DNA of 25,234 nt from Tannerellaceae bacterium (GCA_031267775.1 JAIRYL010000044.1:1-25234); one strand, 5' to 3'. Positions 7,163 to 15,368 are shown, counted from the stretch's first letter. The notes: generated by a model not told the origin, from the letters alone. A program made the numbers and translations.

Positions 7163-8383
7163 TTACCTCCTGAGCCGGCGGTTGCCCGGACGATATACCG
7201 GATACCAGGCCGAGAGGAAACCGATGGCCATGACCGTTACAAAAACAAGAAAAACATCGCCCGCCATAACGCGTACCGGATAGCTGTCGATAATAAAAGC
7301 GCCGCTCGTTCCTATCTTTATCAGCCCCAATTCCTGCTGGAGAAGGCAGACGGCAAGCCCGACTGCAATCCCTGCCAAAGCGCCGAAACCGGAAATCATC
7401 CATCCCTCAAAAAGAAAAATCCGGCGGATCAGCGAATCGTCGGCGCCCAGGTTGCGAAGCGTTTTTACATCGTTTTGCTTCTCTATCATCAGCATCGACA
7501 GCGAGCCGGTTATATTAAATAAAGCAATTGTCAGTATAAAACAAAGGATCAGAAAGGTCATCCACTTCTCCATCTGCATCATTTTAAAAGAAGCCTCCTG
7601 CTGTTCAAAGCGGTCTTGCACCACAAAGCCCTCGCCCAGCAGCGCTTTCACTTCTTTCTTTACGGCGTGGGCGGAGGCCCCTTCCTTCAGCTTTATCTCC
7701 AGGGCCGACGCCTCGTTGTCGCGGGTAAACAGCTTTTTGGCCAGGTCGAGCGAAACAATCATATACGCCTCGTCGTACATCGGCTGGTTTATCTGAAATA
7801 CGCCGCGAATGTAGGCATACTCCCGGTTGAACGAAGCGGCCGGGTTCGACAGGTTGATGCGTTCGTCCCGCTTGGGAGCGTATATTTCGAGCGGATAAAC
7901 AAAATCAGCGTTGATTCCCAAAGCGGCGGCAAGCCCTATTCCAAGCGTAGCATAATCGGTTACCTCGTCGAAAAGGATAAATTCGCCGTCTATTAGCGCC
8001 CGGTCAATCGCCGTAAGTTCCCGGTAATTATCGTCTACCCCCTTTATAATTCCTATTTGCTGCCGTTCGCCGTATTTTATCAGCGCATGGTCTTGCAATA
8101 CTTCGCCATACGAGGCAATCCCGTTCAGCTCCGTCAGCCGGCGTATCTTTTCCGAAGGCTCAAATACCTTTCCGGCGCGGGGCGTTACTTTCAGGTCGGG
8201 ATCAAGGCTGCTAAACATCGACGCTACCAGGTCGTTAAACCCGTTGTACACCGACAGGGCGCAAACCAGCGCCACAGTAGCCACCGCCACTCCGCACACC
8301 GACGCCATAGAAACGCCGTTCACCGCATTGTGCGACTTCTTGGAGAATAGATACCGGCGGGCTATGAAAAAGGAGAGGTTCAA
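7163..8383 (-). CDS. LolC/E-like ABC transporter permease (FtsX family)
   Basis: The 406-residue membrane protein has one transmembrane segment near residues 23-48, a long periplasmic MacB-like domain, then three more segments (about 270-295, 320-345 and 370-395). This is the LolC/LolE layout for extracting lipoproteins from the inner membrane with a LolD ATPase. The opening MNLSFFIARRYLFSKKSHNAVN is typical of the Bacteroidetes members. The start must be TTG at 8383, because an in-frame stop lies just upstream. It overlaps the rbfA stop as TTGA, which implies translational coupling. It is the last gene of the aroQ-pyk-OMT-rbfA run. No LolD-like ATPase gene is in the window, so the partner must be encoded elsewhere. 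Confidence 0.9.
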   Translation of the reverse strand: MNLSFFIARRYLFSKKSHNAVNGVSMASVCGVAVATVALVCALSVYNGFNDLVASMFSSLDPDLKVTPRAGKVFEPSEKIRRLTELNGIASYGEVLQDHALIKYGERQQIGIIKGVDDNYRELTAIDRALIDGEFILFDEVTDYATLGIGLAAALGINADFVYPLEIYAPKRDERINLSNPAASFNREYAYIRGVFQINQPMYDEAYMIVSLDLAKKLFTRDNEASALEIKLKEGASAHAVKKEVKALLGEGFVVQDRFEQQEASFKMMQMEKWMTFLILCFILTIALFNITGSLSMLMIEKQNDVKTLRNLGADDSLIRRIFLFEGWMISGFGALAGIAVGLAVCLLQQELGLIKIGTSGAFIIDSYPVRVMAGDVFLVFVTVMAIGFLSAWYPVYRPGNRRLRR

Positions 8384-8721
8384 TGTTCGGGATTAAGCAG
8401 TTTGTCTATATTTTCTATATAATCCAGCGAGTCGTCAATAAAAAAGGACAGATTGGGGATTTGCCTCAGTTGCGTGCGAACCCGGCGTCCTAAATCATAA
8501 CGGATCGACTTGGCGTTGGCATGGATGGCGTCCAGTAACGCCGTAGCTTTTTCGGAAGGAAAAATACTCAGAAAAGCTTTTGCCACGCTTAAATCCGGGC
8601 TTACCCGTACGGCGCTTACCGAAATAAGCGTACCCGGCATGGCCTGCGTCTGTTTTTGGAATATATCGCCCAGTTCTTTTTGAAGGAGGCGTTCAATCTT
8701 GTTTAATCGTTTATTATCCAT
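8380..8721 (-). CDS. rbfA: Ribosome-binding factor A
   Basis: The 113-residue protein matches RbfA in length and pattern: KRLNKIERLLQKELGDIFQK at the N-terminus, then ISVSAVRVSPDLSVAKAFLSIF and LGRRVRTQLRQIPNLSFFIDDSLDYIENIDKLL. RbfA has a KH-like fold and helps late 30S subunit maturation around the 16S 5' end. It starts 19 bp downstream of the O-methyltransferase and overlaps the LolC-like gene by 4 bp. The pairing of rbfA with a LolC-like permease is, from memory, a recurring Bacteroidales arrangement. Confidence 0.95.
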   Translation of the reverse strand: MDNKRLNKIERLLQKELGDIFQKQTQAMPGTLISVSAVRVSPDLSVAKAFLSIFPSEKATALLDAIHANAKSIRYDLGRRVRTQLRQIPNLSFFIDDSLDYIENIDKLLNPEH

Positions 8722-8740
8722 GGCGTATTGCTTTTTATTT

Positions 8741-9379
8741 TTACTTTTTCCAGATAACGGTAAGTCCGTCGCGTAAAGGTAATATAACTTTTTCTATTCT
8801 GGCGTCGCGCCTGATCTTTTCGTTAAATTCCAGGATACCGGCGGTTTGTTTATCGCTTGGCGGCGGCGTATCAAATACTTTCCCGTTCCAAAGAATATTG
8901 TCGGCCAAAATAATCCCTCCTTTCCGAACAATCGGAAACGCCAGGTCGTAATAGGCGGAGTAAAATCGTTTATCGGCGTCGATAAAAACCATATCAAACG
9001 TTTCGTTCAGGGTAGGGATAAGCTGCATGGCGTCGCCAAAGAATAGCTTTATTTTCCCGGCGGCAGGCGAGCGGGAGATATATTTCATGATAAAATCTTC
9101 CATCTCGTCGTTTACCTCGATGGTGTAAATAAGGCTGTCGTCGGCAATGCCCTCGGCCATACAAAGCGTGGCGTATGCGGTATAAGTACCTATTTCAAGG
9201 ATTCGTTTGGGGCGAAAGAGGCGGCAGATCATTTTAAGTATCCGCCCCTGCAAATGCCCGGACAACATACGCGGGCGGAGCAGGTTAACATGCGCATCCC
9301 TGTCGAGGGCTGTCAAAAGCTCTCCTTCTTCGTCTATATGCGAAAGGATATAGGCCTCCGAGCGCTCCGCCGCCGTCAT
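8741..9379 (-). CDS. SAM-dependent O-methyltransferase, family 3 type
   Basis: The 212-residue enzyme shows the class I SAM fold: ILEIGTYTAYATLCMAEGI (motif I, about 60-78), an acidic strand end at YTIEVN, DMVFIDADKRFY (about 129-140, metal and cofactor region of caffeoyl-CoA-type methyltransferases) and GGIILADNILWNGKV. Bacterial members methylate small catechol-like or tRNA substrates; the TrmR group acts on tRNA wobble 5-hydroxyuridine. The TrmR role is a plausible alternative given the rbfA neighbour, but nothing in the sequence proves it. Its ATG overlaps the pyk stop as ATGA. Confidence 0.88.
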   Translation of the reverse strand: MTAAERSEAYILSHIDEEGELLTALDRDAHVNLLRPRMLSGHLQGRILKMICRLFRPKRILEIGTYTAYATLCMAEGIADDSLIYTIEVNDEMEDFIMKYISRSPAAGKIKLFFGDAMQLIPTLNETFDMVFIDADKRFYSAYYDLAFPIVRKGGIILADNILWNGKVFDTPPPSDKQTAGILEFNEKIRRDARIEKVILPLRDGLTVIWKK

Positions 9380-10833
9380 TTCTTTTCTTTAAACGTAGGA
9401 AGCGAATAGTTTTCGGCATTGTCGAGCGCTTTTCCCACATTATTGATTTCCAGAAAGCTCGTTCCGCCTCCTTCGCCAAAGCTTCCGCTCAGATACGCCA
9501 CCATATTGCCGGCAGTGATATGCCCGCTGTTGATAAGCTCGCGCAAAGCGTCGAAAAAGTAAGCGCGCCGGCTGTCGTTCCATGCCTGGTGAACAGCCCA
9601 TACGCCATAAGAAAGAGAAAGCGCCCGCATAACGTTTTCATTATAACAGATGGCATATACGGGAGACGTTCCCCTGAATGCGGCCAGGTAACGGGCGGTG
9701 CGGCCGGTATGACTGTCGGTAATGATGGCCTTTACATGCAGTTTGGCCGACGATTTTACGGCCTGTTTAGCCAAAAAGGAAGTAACGTCCAAGTCGTTTC
9801 CTTCAATGGGTACGCGGATATCGTTGGCAGCCAGTTTGGTTTTTTCGGCTTCCCGCGTTATTTTCGCCATAGTCTGTACGGCTTCTACCGGATATTTGCC
9901 ATACGCCGTTTCGCCGCTTAGCATCAAGGCGTCTGTGCGGTAATAAATGGCGTTGGCTATATCCGTTACCTCGGCGCGCGTAGGGCGTGGATTCGTTATC
10001 ATGGAATGTAGCATCTGCGTGGCTACAATCACCGGTTTTTTTACTTCTACGCATTTGCGGATCAATATCCGCTGGATGCCCGGTATTTTTTCGGCCGGCA
10101 CTTCTATTCCCAAATCGCCTCTGGCAATCATAACGCCGTAAGCGGGTTCCAGTATCTCGTCTATATTATCTACGCCTTCCTGATTCTCTATCTTGGCTAT
10201 AATTTTTATCGGGCTGTCGTACTCGTCTAAAATGCGCTGGATATCCAGCACGTCTTGTTTACTCCGCACAAACGAGTGGGCAATAAAGTCGATATCGTTT
10301 TTAACGCAATAAAGAATGTTCTTCCTGTCTTTTTCGGTTAAGGAAGGCAGGTTAATCCGTACGCCCGGCACGTTTACGCTTTTGCGGCTTCCCAAAACGG
10401 CGTCGTTCAACACTTCGCACACAAGGTAGTCCGGGTGTTTTTCCACCACCTTCAGGTCAAGGTCGCCGTCGTCTATCAGCATATTGTCGCCTGTTTTCAT
10501 ATCGCTCACAAAATTCCGGTACGATACGCAGATGCAGTCGGCTGCGGTTTCGGCGTCGGGGGCGCCTTTCACCATTACCTTGTCGCCCGTTTTGAAAGCT
10601 AACGGACTTTGCGTAACGGTAGTCCGTATTTCCGGACCTTTGGTATCCATCAGCAGGCCGATACGGTTCGATACGGCGCGTACGCTGTTTACAATCTTGT
10701 TAAAGCCATCTTCGTCGAGGTGCGCCGAATTCATGCGCACAACGTTCATGCCCGCGCGATATAATTCGCGTATAAAATCCGGCTCGCAACGCTGGTCGGA
10801 AATAGTTGCTACAATCTTGGTATGTTTCAACAT
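9376..10833 (-). CDS. pyk: Pyruvate kinase
   Basis: The enzyme converts phosphoenolpyruvate and ADP to pyruvate and ATP in glycolysis. From ATG 10833 it is 485 residues, a normal length, starting MLKHTKIVATISDQRC. A longer frame reaches 10932, but the extra 33 residues overlap aroQ and are not family-like. Motifs seen are NVVRMNSAHL (R33), LMDTKGPEIRT (62-71), KIENQEG (214-220), VMIARGDLGIEV with the Mg-binding acidic residues, and ATQMLHSMITNPRPTRAEVTDIANAI. The C-terminal regulatory domain (about 350-485) is present. It lies 14 bp downstream of aroQ and overlaps the methyltransferase start. Confidence 0.96.
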   Translation of the reverse strand: MLKHTKIVATISDQRCEPDFIRELYRAGMNVVRMNSAHLDEDGFNKIVNSVRAVSNRIGLLMDTKGPEIRTTVTQSPLAFKTGDKVMVKGAPDAETAADCICVSYRNFVSDMKTGDNMLIDDGDLDLKVVEKHPDYLVCEVLNDAVLGSRKSVNVPGVRINLPSLTEKDRKNILYCVKNDIDFIAHSFVRSKQDVLDIQRILDEYDSPIKIIAKIENQEGVDNIDEILEPAYGVMIARGDLGIEVPAEKIPGIQRILIRKCVEVKKPVIVATQMLHSMITNPRPTRAEVTDIANAIYYRTDALMLSGETAYGKYPVEAVQTMAKITREAEKTKLAANDIRVPIEGNDLDVTSFLAKQAVKSSAKLHVKAIITDSHTGRTARYLAAFRGTSPVYAICYNENVMRALSLSYGVWAVHQAWNDSRRAYFFDALRELINSGHITAGNMVAYLSGSFGEGGGTSFLEINNVGKALDNAENYSLPTFKEKK

Positions 10834-10847
10834 AAAAAATGATATTT

Positions 10848-11261
10848 TTAAAGCGCCAGTAACGCCAGTTCGTACGATTTGAGTCCAAAGCCTGCGATAA
10901 CGCCTTTGCAGACTGCCGAAATCAGGGAGCAACGCCTGAATTCCTCGCGCGCATGCACATTTGAAATATGCACTTCCACTACCGGAGCTTCTACCGCTTG
11001 TATCGCGTCGCGTAAAGCGACAGACGTATGCGTATAGGCTCCTGCATTCAGGATGATTCCGTCATAGCTGAATCCCGTTTCGTGTATTTTATCAATTAAT
11101 TCGCCTTCCGCATTACTCTGGTAATAATCTATTTTGAAGGAGGGATATGTAGCGCGTAAAACTTCCAGGTAATCTTCAAACGAAGTATGGCCGTAAACGG
11201 CCGGTTCACGCTTTCCCAACAAGTTTAAATTGGGGCCGTTAATAATCTGAAATTTTCGCAT
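10848..11261 (-). CDS. aroQ: Type II 3-dehydroquinate dehydratase
   Basis: The 137-residue enzyme dehydrates 3-dehydroquinate to 3-dehydroshikimate in the shikimate pathway. Signature pieces are INGPNLNLLGKREPAVYG, DYYQSNAEGELIDKIHE, LNAGAYTHTSVALRDAI and VEVHISNVHAREEFRRCSLIS, the standard type II dodecamer fold elements. Start MRKFQIINGPN at 11261 is preferred. A longer frame to 11354 would overlap xerD and its promoter region. It is the first gene of the minus-strand run ending in the LolC-like permease. The second shikimate gene in the window, aroC, is far away in another operon. Confidence 0.96.
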   Translation of the reverse strand: MRKFQIINGPNLNLLGKREPAVYGHTSFEDYLEVLRATYPSFKIDYYQSNAEGELIDKIHETGFSYDGIILNAGAYTHTSVALRDAIQAVEAPVVEVHISNVHAREEFRRCSLISAVCKGVIAGFGLKSYELALLAL

Positions 11262-11276
11262 TGTCTTGTAATTTAG

Positions 11277-11284
11277 TATTTTTG
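11277..11284 (+). promoter_or_regulatory. TAnnTTTG -7 element (TATTTTTG) for xerD
   Basis: TATTTTTG lies 43 bp before the xerD ATG, on the strand opposite the aroQ promoter element. No convincing TTG -33 box was found. Confidence 0.45.
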
Positions 11285-11312
11285 TACCGGTAGTTGATAA
11301 CCATAAGCGAGG

Positions 11313-11320
11313 CAAAGATA
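11313..11320 (-). promoter_or_regulatory. TAnnTTTG -7 element (TATCTTTG) for the aroQ operon
   Basis: TATCTTTG on the minus strand is a full match to the favoured Bacteroidetes -7 sequence and would leave a leader of about 45 nt before aroQ. Its -33 region overlaps the xerD start. The divergent xerD element at 11277-11284 lies inside the aroQ leader. Confidence 0.6.
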
Positions 11321-11327
11321 GTGATTT

Positions 11328-12218
11328 ATGAAAGATATTGTAAGTAAATATCAAATTTATCTTCAGTTGGAGAAGTCTCTTTCTCCCAATTCGGTAGACG
11401 CTTATATGGCCGATCTGGATAAATTACGCCGGTTTATGGAGGATGAAAAACGCTCCTTTAAAGAGATTACATACGAAGACCTTCAGCAGTTTGTCGCCCA
11501 ATTGTATGATATCGGTATCCATCCCCGTTCGCAGGCGCGTATTATCTCCGGTATCCGGTCGTTCTACCGTTTTCTTTTGCTGGATGGCTATATCGCCGGC
11601 GACCCGACGGAACTGCTGGAATCTCCTAAAATAGGGCGCAAACTTCCGGTAGTCTTGAGCGTAAACGAGGTGAACGGCATCCTCGATACGATAGACTTGT
11701 CTTTGCCCGAAGGCCAGCGAAACCGCGCCATGCTTGAAACGCTTTACAGTTGCGGCCTTCGCGTATCCGAGCTGATAACGCTTCGCTATCCGGATGTTTA
11801 TTTTGAAGAAGGCTTCATCAAAGTAGAAGGAAAGGGAAGCAAACAGCGGCTGGTGCCTATTTCCGAAACGGCGCTGCATGAAATTAAAAACTATTTATAC
11901 GACAGAAATCAGATGAAAGCCAAGAAAGGGCATGAAGATATTCTCTACCTGAGCCGGCGGGGCACGGCTTTGTCCCGGATTATGGTTTTCCATGTAATCA
12001 AACTGCAAACAGAAAAGGCCGGGATACATAAAAACGTTAGCCCGCATACCTTCCGGCACTCTTTTGCCACTCATTTGCTGGAAGGGGGCGCCAACTTGCG
12101 CGCTATCCAGCAAATGCTCGGCCATGAAAAGATCGTCTCCACCGAAATCTATACGCATGTCGACCGCGAGTTCCTTCGGAAGGAAATACTGGAGCATCAT
12201 CCGCGAAGCAGGAAATAA
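11328..12218 (+). CDS. xerD: Tyrosine recombinase XerD
   Basis: The 296-residue site-specific recombinase resolves chromosome dimers at dif together with a XerC-type partner. An N-terminal SAM-like core-binding domain (about 1-90) precedes the catalytic domain. Catalytic residues are all present: R145 in CGLRVSEL, a lysine in GKGSKQR (K169 or K172), H240 and R243 in HTFRHSFATHLLEGG, H266 in LGHEKI and Y275 in IYTHVD. The length and the LEGGANLRAIQQMLGHEKIVSTEIYTHV segment are standard for XerD rather than phage integrases. It is divergent from aroQ and followed by a palindromic terminator candidate. No dif site was recognised. Confidence 0.95.
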   Translation: MKDIVSKYQIYLQLEKSLSPNSVDAYMADLDKLRRFMEDEKRSFKEITYEDLQQFVAQLYDIGIHPRSQARIISGIRSFYRFLLLDGYIAGDPTELLESPKIGRKLPVVLSVNEVNGILDTIDLSLPEGQRNRAMLETLYSCGLRVSELITLRYPDVYFEEGFIKVEGKGSKQRLVPISETALHEIKNYLYDRNQMKAKKGHEDILYLSRRGTALSRIMVFHVIKLQTEKAGIHKNVSPHTFRHSFATHLLEGGANLRAIQQMLGHEKIVSTEIYTHVDREFLRKEILEHHPRSRK

Positions 12219-12229
12219 GGAGCCTCCTA

Positions 12230-12251
12230 AGGCGCTGTTCGAACAGCGCCT
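12230..12251. terminator. Perfect 22-bp palindrome between convergent xerD and MFS genes
   Basis: AGGCGCTGTTC and its exact reverse complement abut. As RNA this gives a 9-bp stem with a UCGA loop. It lies between two converging stops (12218 and 12256) and has no strong T-tract, so a bidirectional terminator is likely but not certain. Confidence 0.55.
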
Positions 12252-12255
12252 GAAA

Positions 12256-13686
12256 TCAGGCGTGTTTGCGGGAGATTATCTTGTCGTAAATAAAAAGAGA
12301 GACCACGGCAAACAGGCCTATACCTATTAATATAACCCATATAGAGGAGGGATTATAGGTATCCCACAGCAGACGGGTCAGTTCCTGCGGAGCGAGGTTT
12401 ACCTGCCGGGCTACTTCTTCAAAATAAGCGCTTGTAGACAGGTCTTTCGATACCTGTAAGCCGCGCTCCGCCGCAAAACGGAAGGCGATATCCACTTTAT
12501 CCGACGTCTGCTGATAAACGACGCCCGAAACAACCCCGGCCAGTATGTTGCCGATAAATACGGGAATGAAAGAATAGCCCATATACAAGGCTTTCCTGTC
12601 GGCGGGGGCCAGGCGGCCGATATATTCGGATATTTTGGGCGAACCGGCCATTTCGCCCAATCCGAAAATGAAGATGGCTACCATTGTAAACAGCACATTT
12701 TGCGAAACAAACGTAAGCGCCATGCCGATGGAGCATACTAAAAAACCGGCCGTCATGGCGTGAAGGGGTTTGAGCCGCATCACCAGGCCGGACACAAGTA
12801 CCTGGCATAAGATAATGTAAAAGCTATCCATGTTTGTAACAAATTCGGCGTCTATCACGCCGGGAGCCGGACTGTAGTTCTCGCTGACAAACGGCATATA
12901 GGCGTGGAAGAAGTTGTAGAGGGCGCTTGTGTCTACCCATTGGGCCACAAAAACGGGAAGCGTAAAGAACAGTTGATTGTACATTGTCCAGAAACCGGCC
13001 ACAATCAGCAGGAACAGTATAAATTTAACGTCTTTGATAATGCTCGCCATATTCGCAAACAGACTGCGAAACGTTTCTCCTACCGATTGCCTGGGCGCTT
13101 CGCCTTCGCCCCGGCCGGGTTCTTTGTAAAAAGGCAGGATCAGTAAATTGAGGCCAACTATTACGGCGGAAACATAAAAGATAAGATGGGAAGAACCTTT
13201 GAACAAAAGCGTTACCACCGGCCCCAGAAAAGCGCCCACGTTTACCATCATATAGAAAATGCCGAAGCCGATGGAAGCGGTCTCTGCGGTTGTCGTTTTG
13301 GCGATTGTGGCCTGTATGACGGGCTTGAACAGGGCGGCTCCTGCGGCCAGATATATATAGGTAAGGAAAACGCCGGTAAAGGTGGAAAACAGGGGCAGCG
13401 CGATAAAAGCGGAAACATATACCGTAAAGGCAAGGAGCAGGACGCGCTTATACCCGTAACGGTCGGCGATGGCGCCGGTTAATACGGGGAGGAAATAAAG
13501 GATTCCGGTGCCTACGCCCATGATGGTTCCTTTCTGGCTTTGCGAAAATTCCAAACCTCCCAGATCGGACGAACCGGTTAGATAGTTTGCAAACAACATG
13601 AAGAAGCCATACCATGCCCATCGTTCAAACAATTCAATCGTATTGGCTACCCAAAAGGTGCGGGGAAACTGGCTGAAGGTATTCAT
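12256..13686 (-). CDS. MFS transporter, proton-dependent oligopeptide (POT/PTR2)-like
   Basis: The 476-residue protein has about 12 hydrophobic segments. Near the N-terminus, NTIELFERWAWYGFFM matches the ExxERFxYY hallmark of POT peptide/H+ symporters in diverged form (ELFERWAWYG). GAIADRYGYKRVLLL is the MFS motif A loop, and a later FIFGLGEMAGSPKISEYIGRLAP segment resembles the second POT signature. The family imports di- and tripeptides with protons across the inner membrane. Substrate specificity is inferred only from family resemblance. Transcription should come from the well-formed promoter at 13712-13742, whose spacer holds an inverted repeat. Confidence 0.85.
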   Translation of the reverse strand: MNTFSQFPRTFWVANTIELFERWAWYGFFMLFANYLTGSSDLGGLEFSQSQKGTIMGVGTGILYFLPVLTGAIADRYGYKRVLLLAFTVYVSAFIALPLFSTFTGVFLTYIYLAAGAALFKPVIQATIAKTTTAETASIGFGIFYMMVNVGAFLGPVVTLLFKGSSHLIFYVSAVIVGLNLLILPFYKEPGRGEGEAPRQSVGETFRSLFANMASIIKDVKFILFLLIVAGFWTMYNQLFFTLPVFVAQWVDTSALYNFFHAYMPFVSENYSPAPGVIDAEFVTNMDSFYIILCQVLVSGLVMRLKPLHAMTAGFLVCSIGMALTFVSQNVLFTMVAIFIFGLGEMAGSPKISEYIGRLAPADRKALYMGYSFIPVFIGNILAGVVSGVVYQQTSDKVDIAFRFAAERGLQVSKDLSTSAYFEEVARQVNLAPQELTRLLWDTYNPSSIWVILIGIGLFAVVSLFIYDKIISRKHA

Positions 13687-13711
13687 TTTCGGTAAAAGTA
13701 AAGTTAGTCGA

Positions 13712-13742
13712 CAAACTTACATGAAAATCTTCGGATTTTCAA
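13712..13742 (-). promoter_or_regulatory. Promoter of the MFS transporter (TTG-N20-TAAGTTTG)
   Basis: On the minus strand TTG (13742-13740) and TAAGTTTG (13719-13712) are separated by 20 bp, within the range for Bacteroidetes housekeeping promoters. The spacer and -33 edge are occupied by a 7-bp inverted repeat (GAAAATC at 13723-13729 and GATTTTC at 13734-13740), which could be an operator. Confidence 0.65.
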
Positions 13743-13819
13743 GCCGGCACGCTAAAAAAGCATCATTTAGTAACGGAGGTTTAGTACAACCACCCTAATC
13801 ACGAAGTTGGAATTACGGT

Positions 13820-13872
13820 GGCGCGAGAAGTCGGAACGGGAAATAATTCCGTTTCTCCTGCTCGATTTTTTA
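13820..13872 (+). terminator. Orphan terminator-like hairpin upstream of eno
   Basis: GAGAA and CGGAA (13825-13836) pair with TTCCG and TTCTC (13847-13857) around a 10-nt loop. Outer CGAG (13824-13827) can alternatively pair with CTCG (13861-13864), and a run of six Ts follows at 13866-13871. No plus-strand gene lies upstream, so it would end an unannotated short transcript. CCACC/GGTGG just upstream can form another stem. Confidence 0.4.
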
Positions 13873-13904
13873 TATCCTTCTTTCATTAATCAGGGCTTAC
13901 CGGC

Positions 13905-13933
13905 AAAATAATGAATTAACGATTCATTATTTT
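13905..13933. promoter_or_regulatory. 12-bp perfect inverted repeat over the eno -33 region
   Basis: Arms 13905-13916 (AAAATAATGAAT) and 13922-13933 are exact reverse complements with a 5-bp spacer. The right arm ends 2 bp before the eno -7 element, so a bound protein would cover the -33 region. This fits an operator for a dimeric regulator. Confidence 0.55.
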
Positions 13934-13935
13934 AT

Positions 13936-13943
13936 TATCTTTG
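13936..13943 (+). promoter_or_regulatory. TAnnTTTG -7 element (TATCTTTG) for eno
   Basis: A full match to the favoured Bacteroidetes -7 sequence, 40 bp before the eno ATG. No TTG is present at the -33 distance; the inverted repeat at 13905-13933 occupies that position. Confidence 0.7.
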
Positions 13944-13983
13944 CATTTCAAATTGTCACATCATTATTTAAATAGATAAATGC

Positions 13984-15267
13984 ATGGAAATCGAAAAAGT
14001 AGTAAGTAGGGAGATCTTAGATTCTCGAGGAAATCCTACAGTTGAAGTAGACGTCTTTTTGGCGTCAGGGGCTTTTGGCCGCGCAGCAGTTCCTTCAGGA
14101 GCTTCTACCGGCGAAAACGAAGCAATCGAATTACGCGATGGCGATAAAAAACGCTATGGCGGTAAAGGTGTTCTTAAGGCCGTTAATAACGTAAACAGGG
14201 TAATTGCTCCTGCTATTTTAGGTATGAGCGCGTTGAATCAACGTGAAATTGATTACAAGATGCTTGAGCTTGACGGAACAAAAACAAAATCCAAATTAGG
14301 CGCTAACGCTATATTAGGCGTATCTTTAGCCGTTGCTAAGGCTGCCGCTAATTATTTGGATTTGCCTCTCTATCGTTATATCGGCGGAACAAATGCGTAT
14401 GTAATGCCGGTTCCTATGATGAATATCATCAACGGCGGTTCTCACTCAGACGCTCCTATCGCCTTTCAGGAGTTTATGATTCGTCCGGTAGGCGCCGGCA
14501 GTTTCCATGAGGGTTTACGTATGGGCGCCGAAGTATTCCATGCATTGAAGAAGGTATTACACGACCGTGGTTTAAGTACGGCCGTAGGAGACGAGGGCGG
14601 TTTTGCTCCTACATTAGAAGGTACGGAAGATGCGTTGAATGCCATTTTAAGCGCTATCAAAGCTGCCGGATATGAACCGGGTAAGGATGTAACAATTGCA
14701 TTAGACTGCGCTTCTTCTGAATTTTATGATAAGAAAGACACATACGACTATACTAAATTCGAAGGCGCAAAAGGCGCAAAACGTTCCGCTAAAGAACAGG
14801 TGGCTTATTTGGCAGAATTAGTTTCCAAATTCCCGATCGATTCGATTGAAGACGGTATGGACGAAAATGACTGGGAAGGCTGGAAAATGCTGACTGAGGC
14901 TATCGGCTCAAAATGTCAGTTGGTAGGCGACGACCTGTTCGTAACCAACGTTGATTTTTTGAAGAAAGGCATTCAAAGCGGCTGTGGAAACTCTATCCTT
15001 ATCAAAGTAAACCAAATCGGTTCATTGACTGAAACATTGGACGCTATTGAAATGGCGCATCGTAACGGTTATACCTCCGTAACTTCTCACCGTTCGGGCG
15101 AAACGGAAGATGCTACTATTGCCGACATTGCCGTAGCTACAAATTCAGGTCAAATCAAAACGGGTTCTTTGAGCCGTTCAGACCGTATGGCTAAGTATAA
15201 CCAACTTCTCCGCATCGAAGAAGAATTGGGCAACTTGGCTGTTTATGGATATAAGAAACTGAAATAA
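13984..15267 (+). CDS. eno: Enolase (phosphopyruvate hydratase)
   Basis: The 427-residue cytoplasmic enzyme interconverts 2-phosphoglycerate and phosphoenolpyruvate in glycolysis. Family motifs run in order: REILDSRGNPTVEVDV, SGASTGENEAIELRD, KLGANAILGVSLA, NIINGGSHSD, VGDEGGFAP, the metal ligands in ALDC, SIEDGMDENDW and VGDDLFVTN, the catalytic lysine in LIKVNQIGSLTET, and SHRSGETED. The length is normal and nothing is missing. Codon choice (many TTA, CGT, GCT and GGC) looks biased as in highly expressed genes and differs from the GC-rich genes to its left. It has its own promoter and a strong terminator, so it is monocistronic. Confidence 0.98.
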   Translation: MEIEKVVSREILDSRGNPTVEVDVFLASGAFGRAAVPSGASTGENEAIELRDGDKKRYGGKGVLKAVNNVNRVIAPAILGMSALNQREIDYKMLELDGTKTKSKLGANAILGVSLAVAKAAANYLDLPLYRYIGGTNAYVMPVPMMNIINGGSHSDAPIAFQEFMIRPVGAGSFHEGLRMGAEVFHALKKVLHDRGLSTAVGDEGGFAPTLEGTEDALNAILSAIKAAGYEPGKDVTIALDCASSEFYDKKDTYDYTKFEGAKGAKRSAKEQVAYLAELVSKFPIDSIEDGMDENDWEGWKMLTEAIGSKCQLVGDDLFVTNVDFLKKGIQSGCGNSILIKVNQIGSLTETLDAIEMAHRNGYTSVTSHRSGETEDATIADIAVATNSGQIKTGSLSRSDRMAKYNQLLRIEEELGNLAVYGYKKLK

Positions 15268-15324
15268 TAACCGTTAATAATAACGAAACAGTCAGAGTAG
15301 TTAAGTAATCACTTTCCGACTCTC

Positions 15325-15368
15325 AAAAATAAAAGGGAGGTCATTTGCTTGACCTCTCTTTTATTTTT
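15325..15368. terminator. Strong intrinsic terminator after eno
   Basis: Arms 15325-15343 and 15350-15368 form a 19-bp stem with a single G-U pair and a 6-nt loop. The flanks are A-rich on the left and T-rich on the right, so it can work in both directions. Confidence 0.88.

Noticed and set aside
10834..10932. N-terminal extension of pyruvate kinase
   Set aside because: The extra 33 residues overlap the aroQ end and are unlike the family, whose proteins start at MLKHTKIVATIS.
11262..11354. N-terminal extension of aroQ
   Set aside because: The extension would cover the promoter elements and the xerD start, and family members begin at MRKFQIINGPN.
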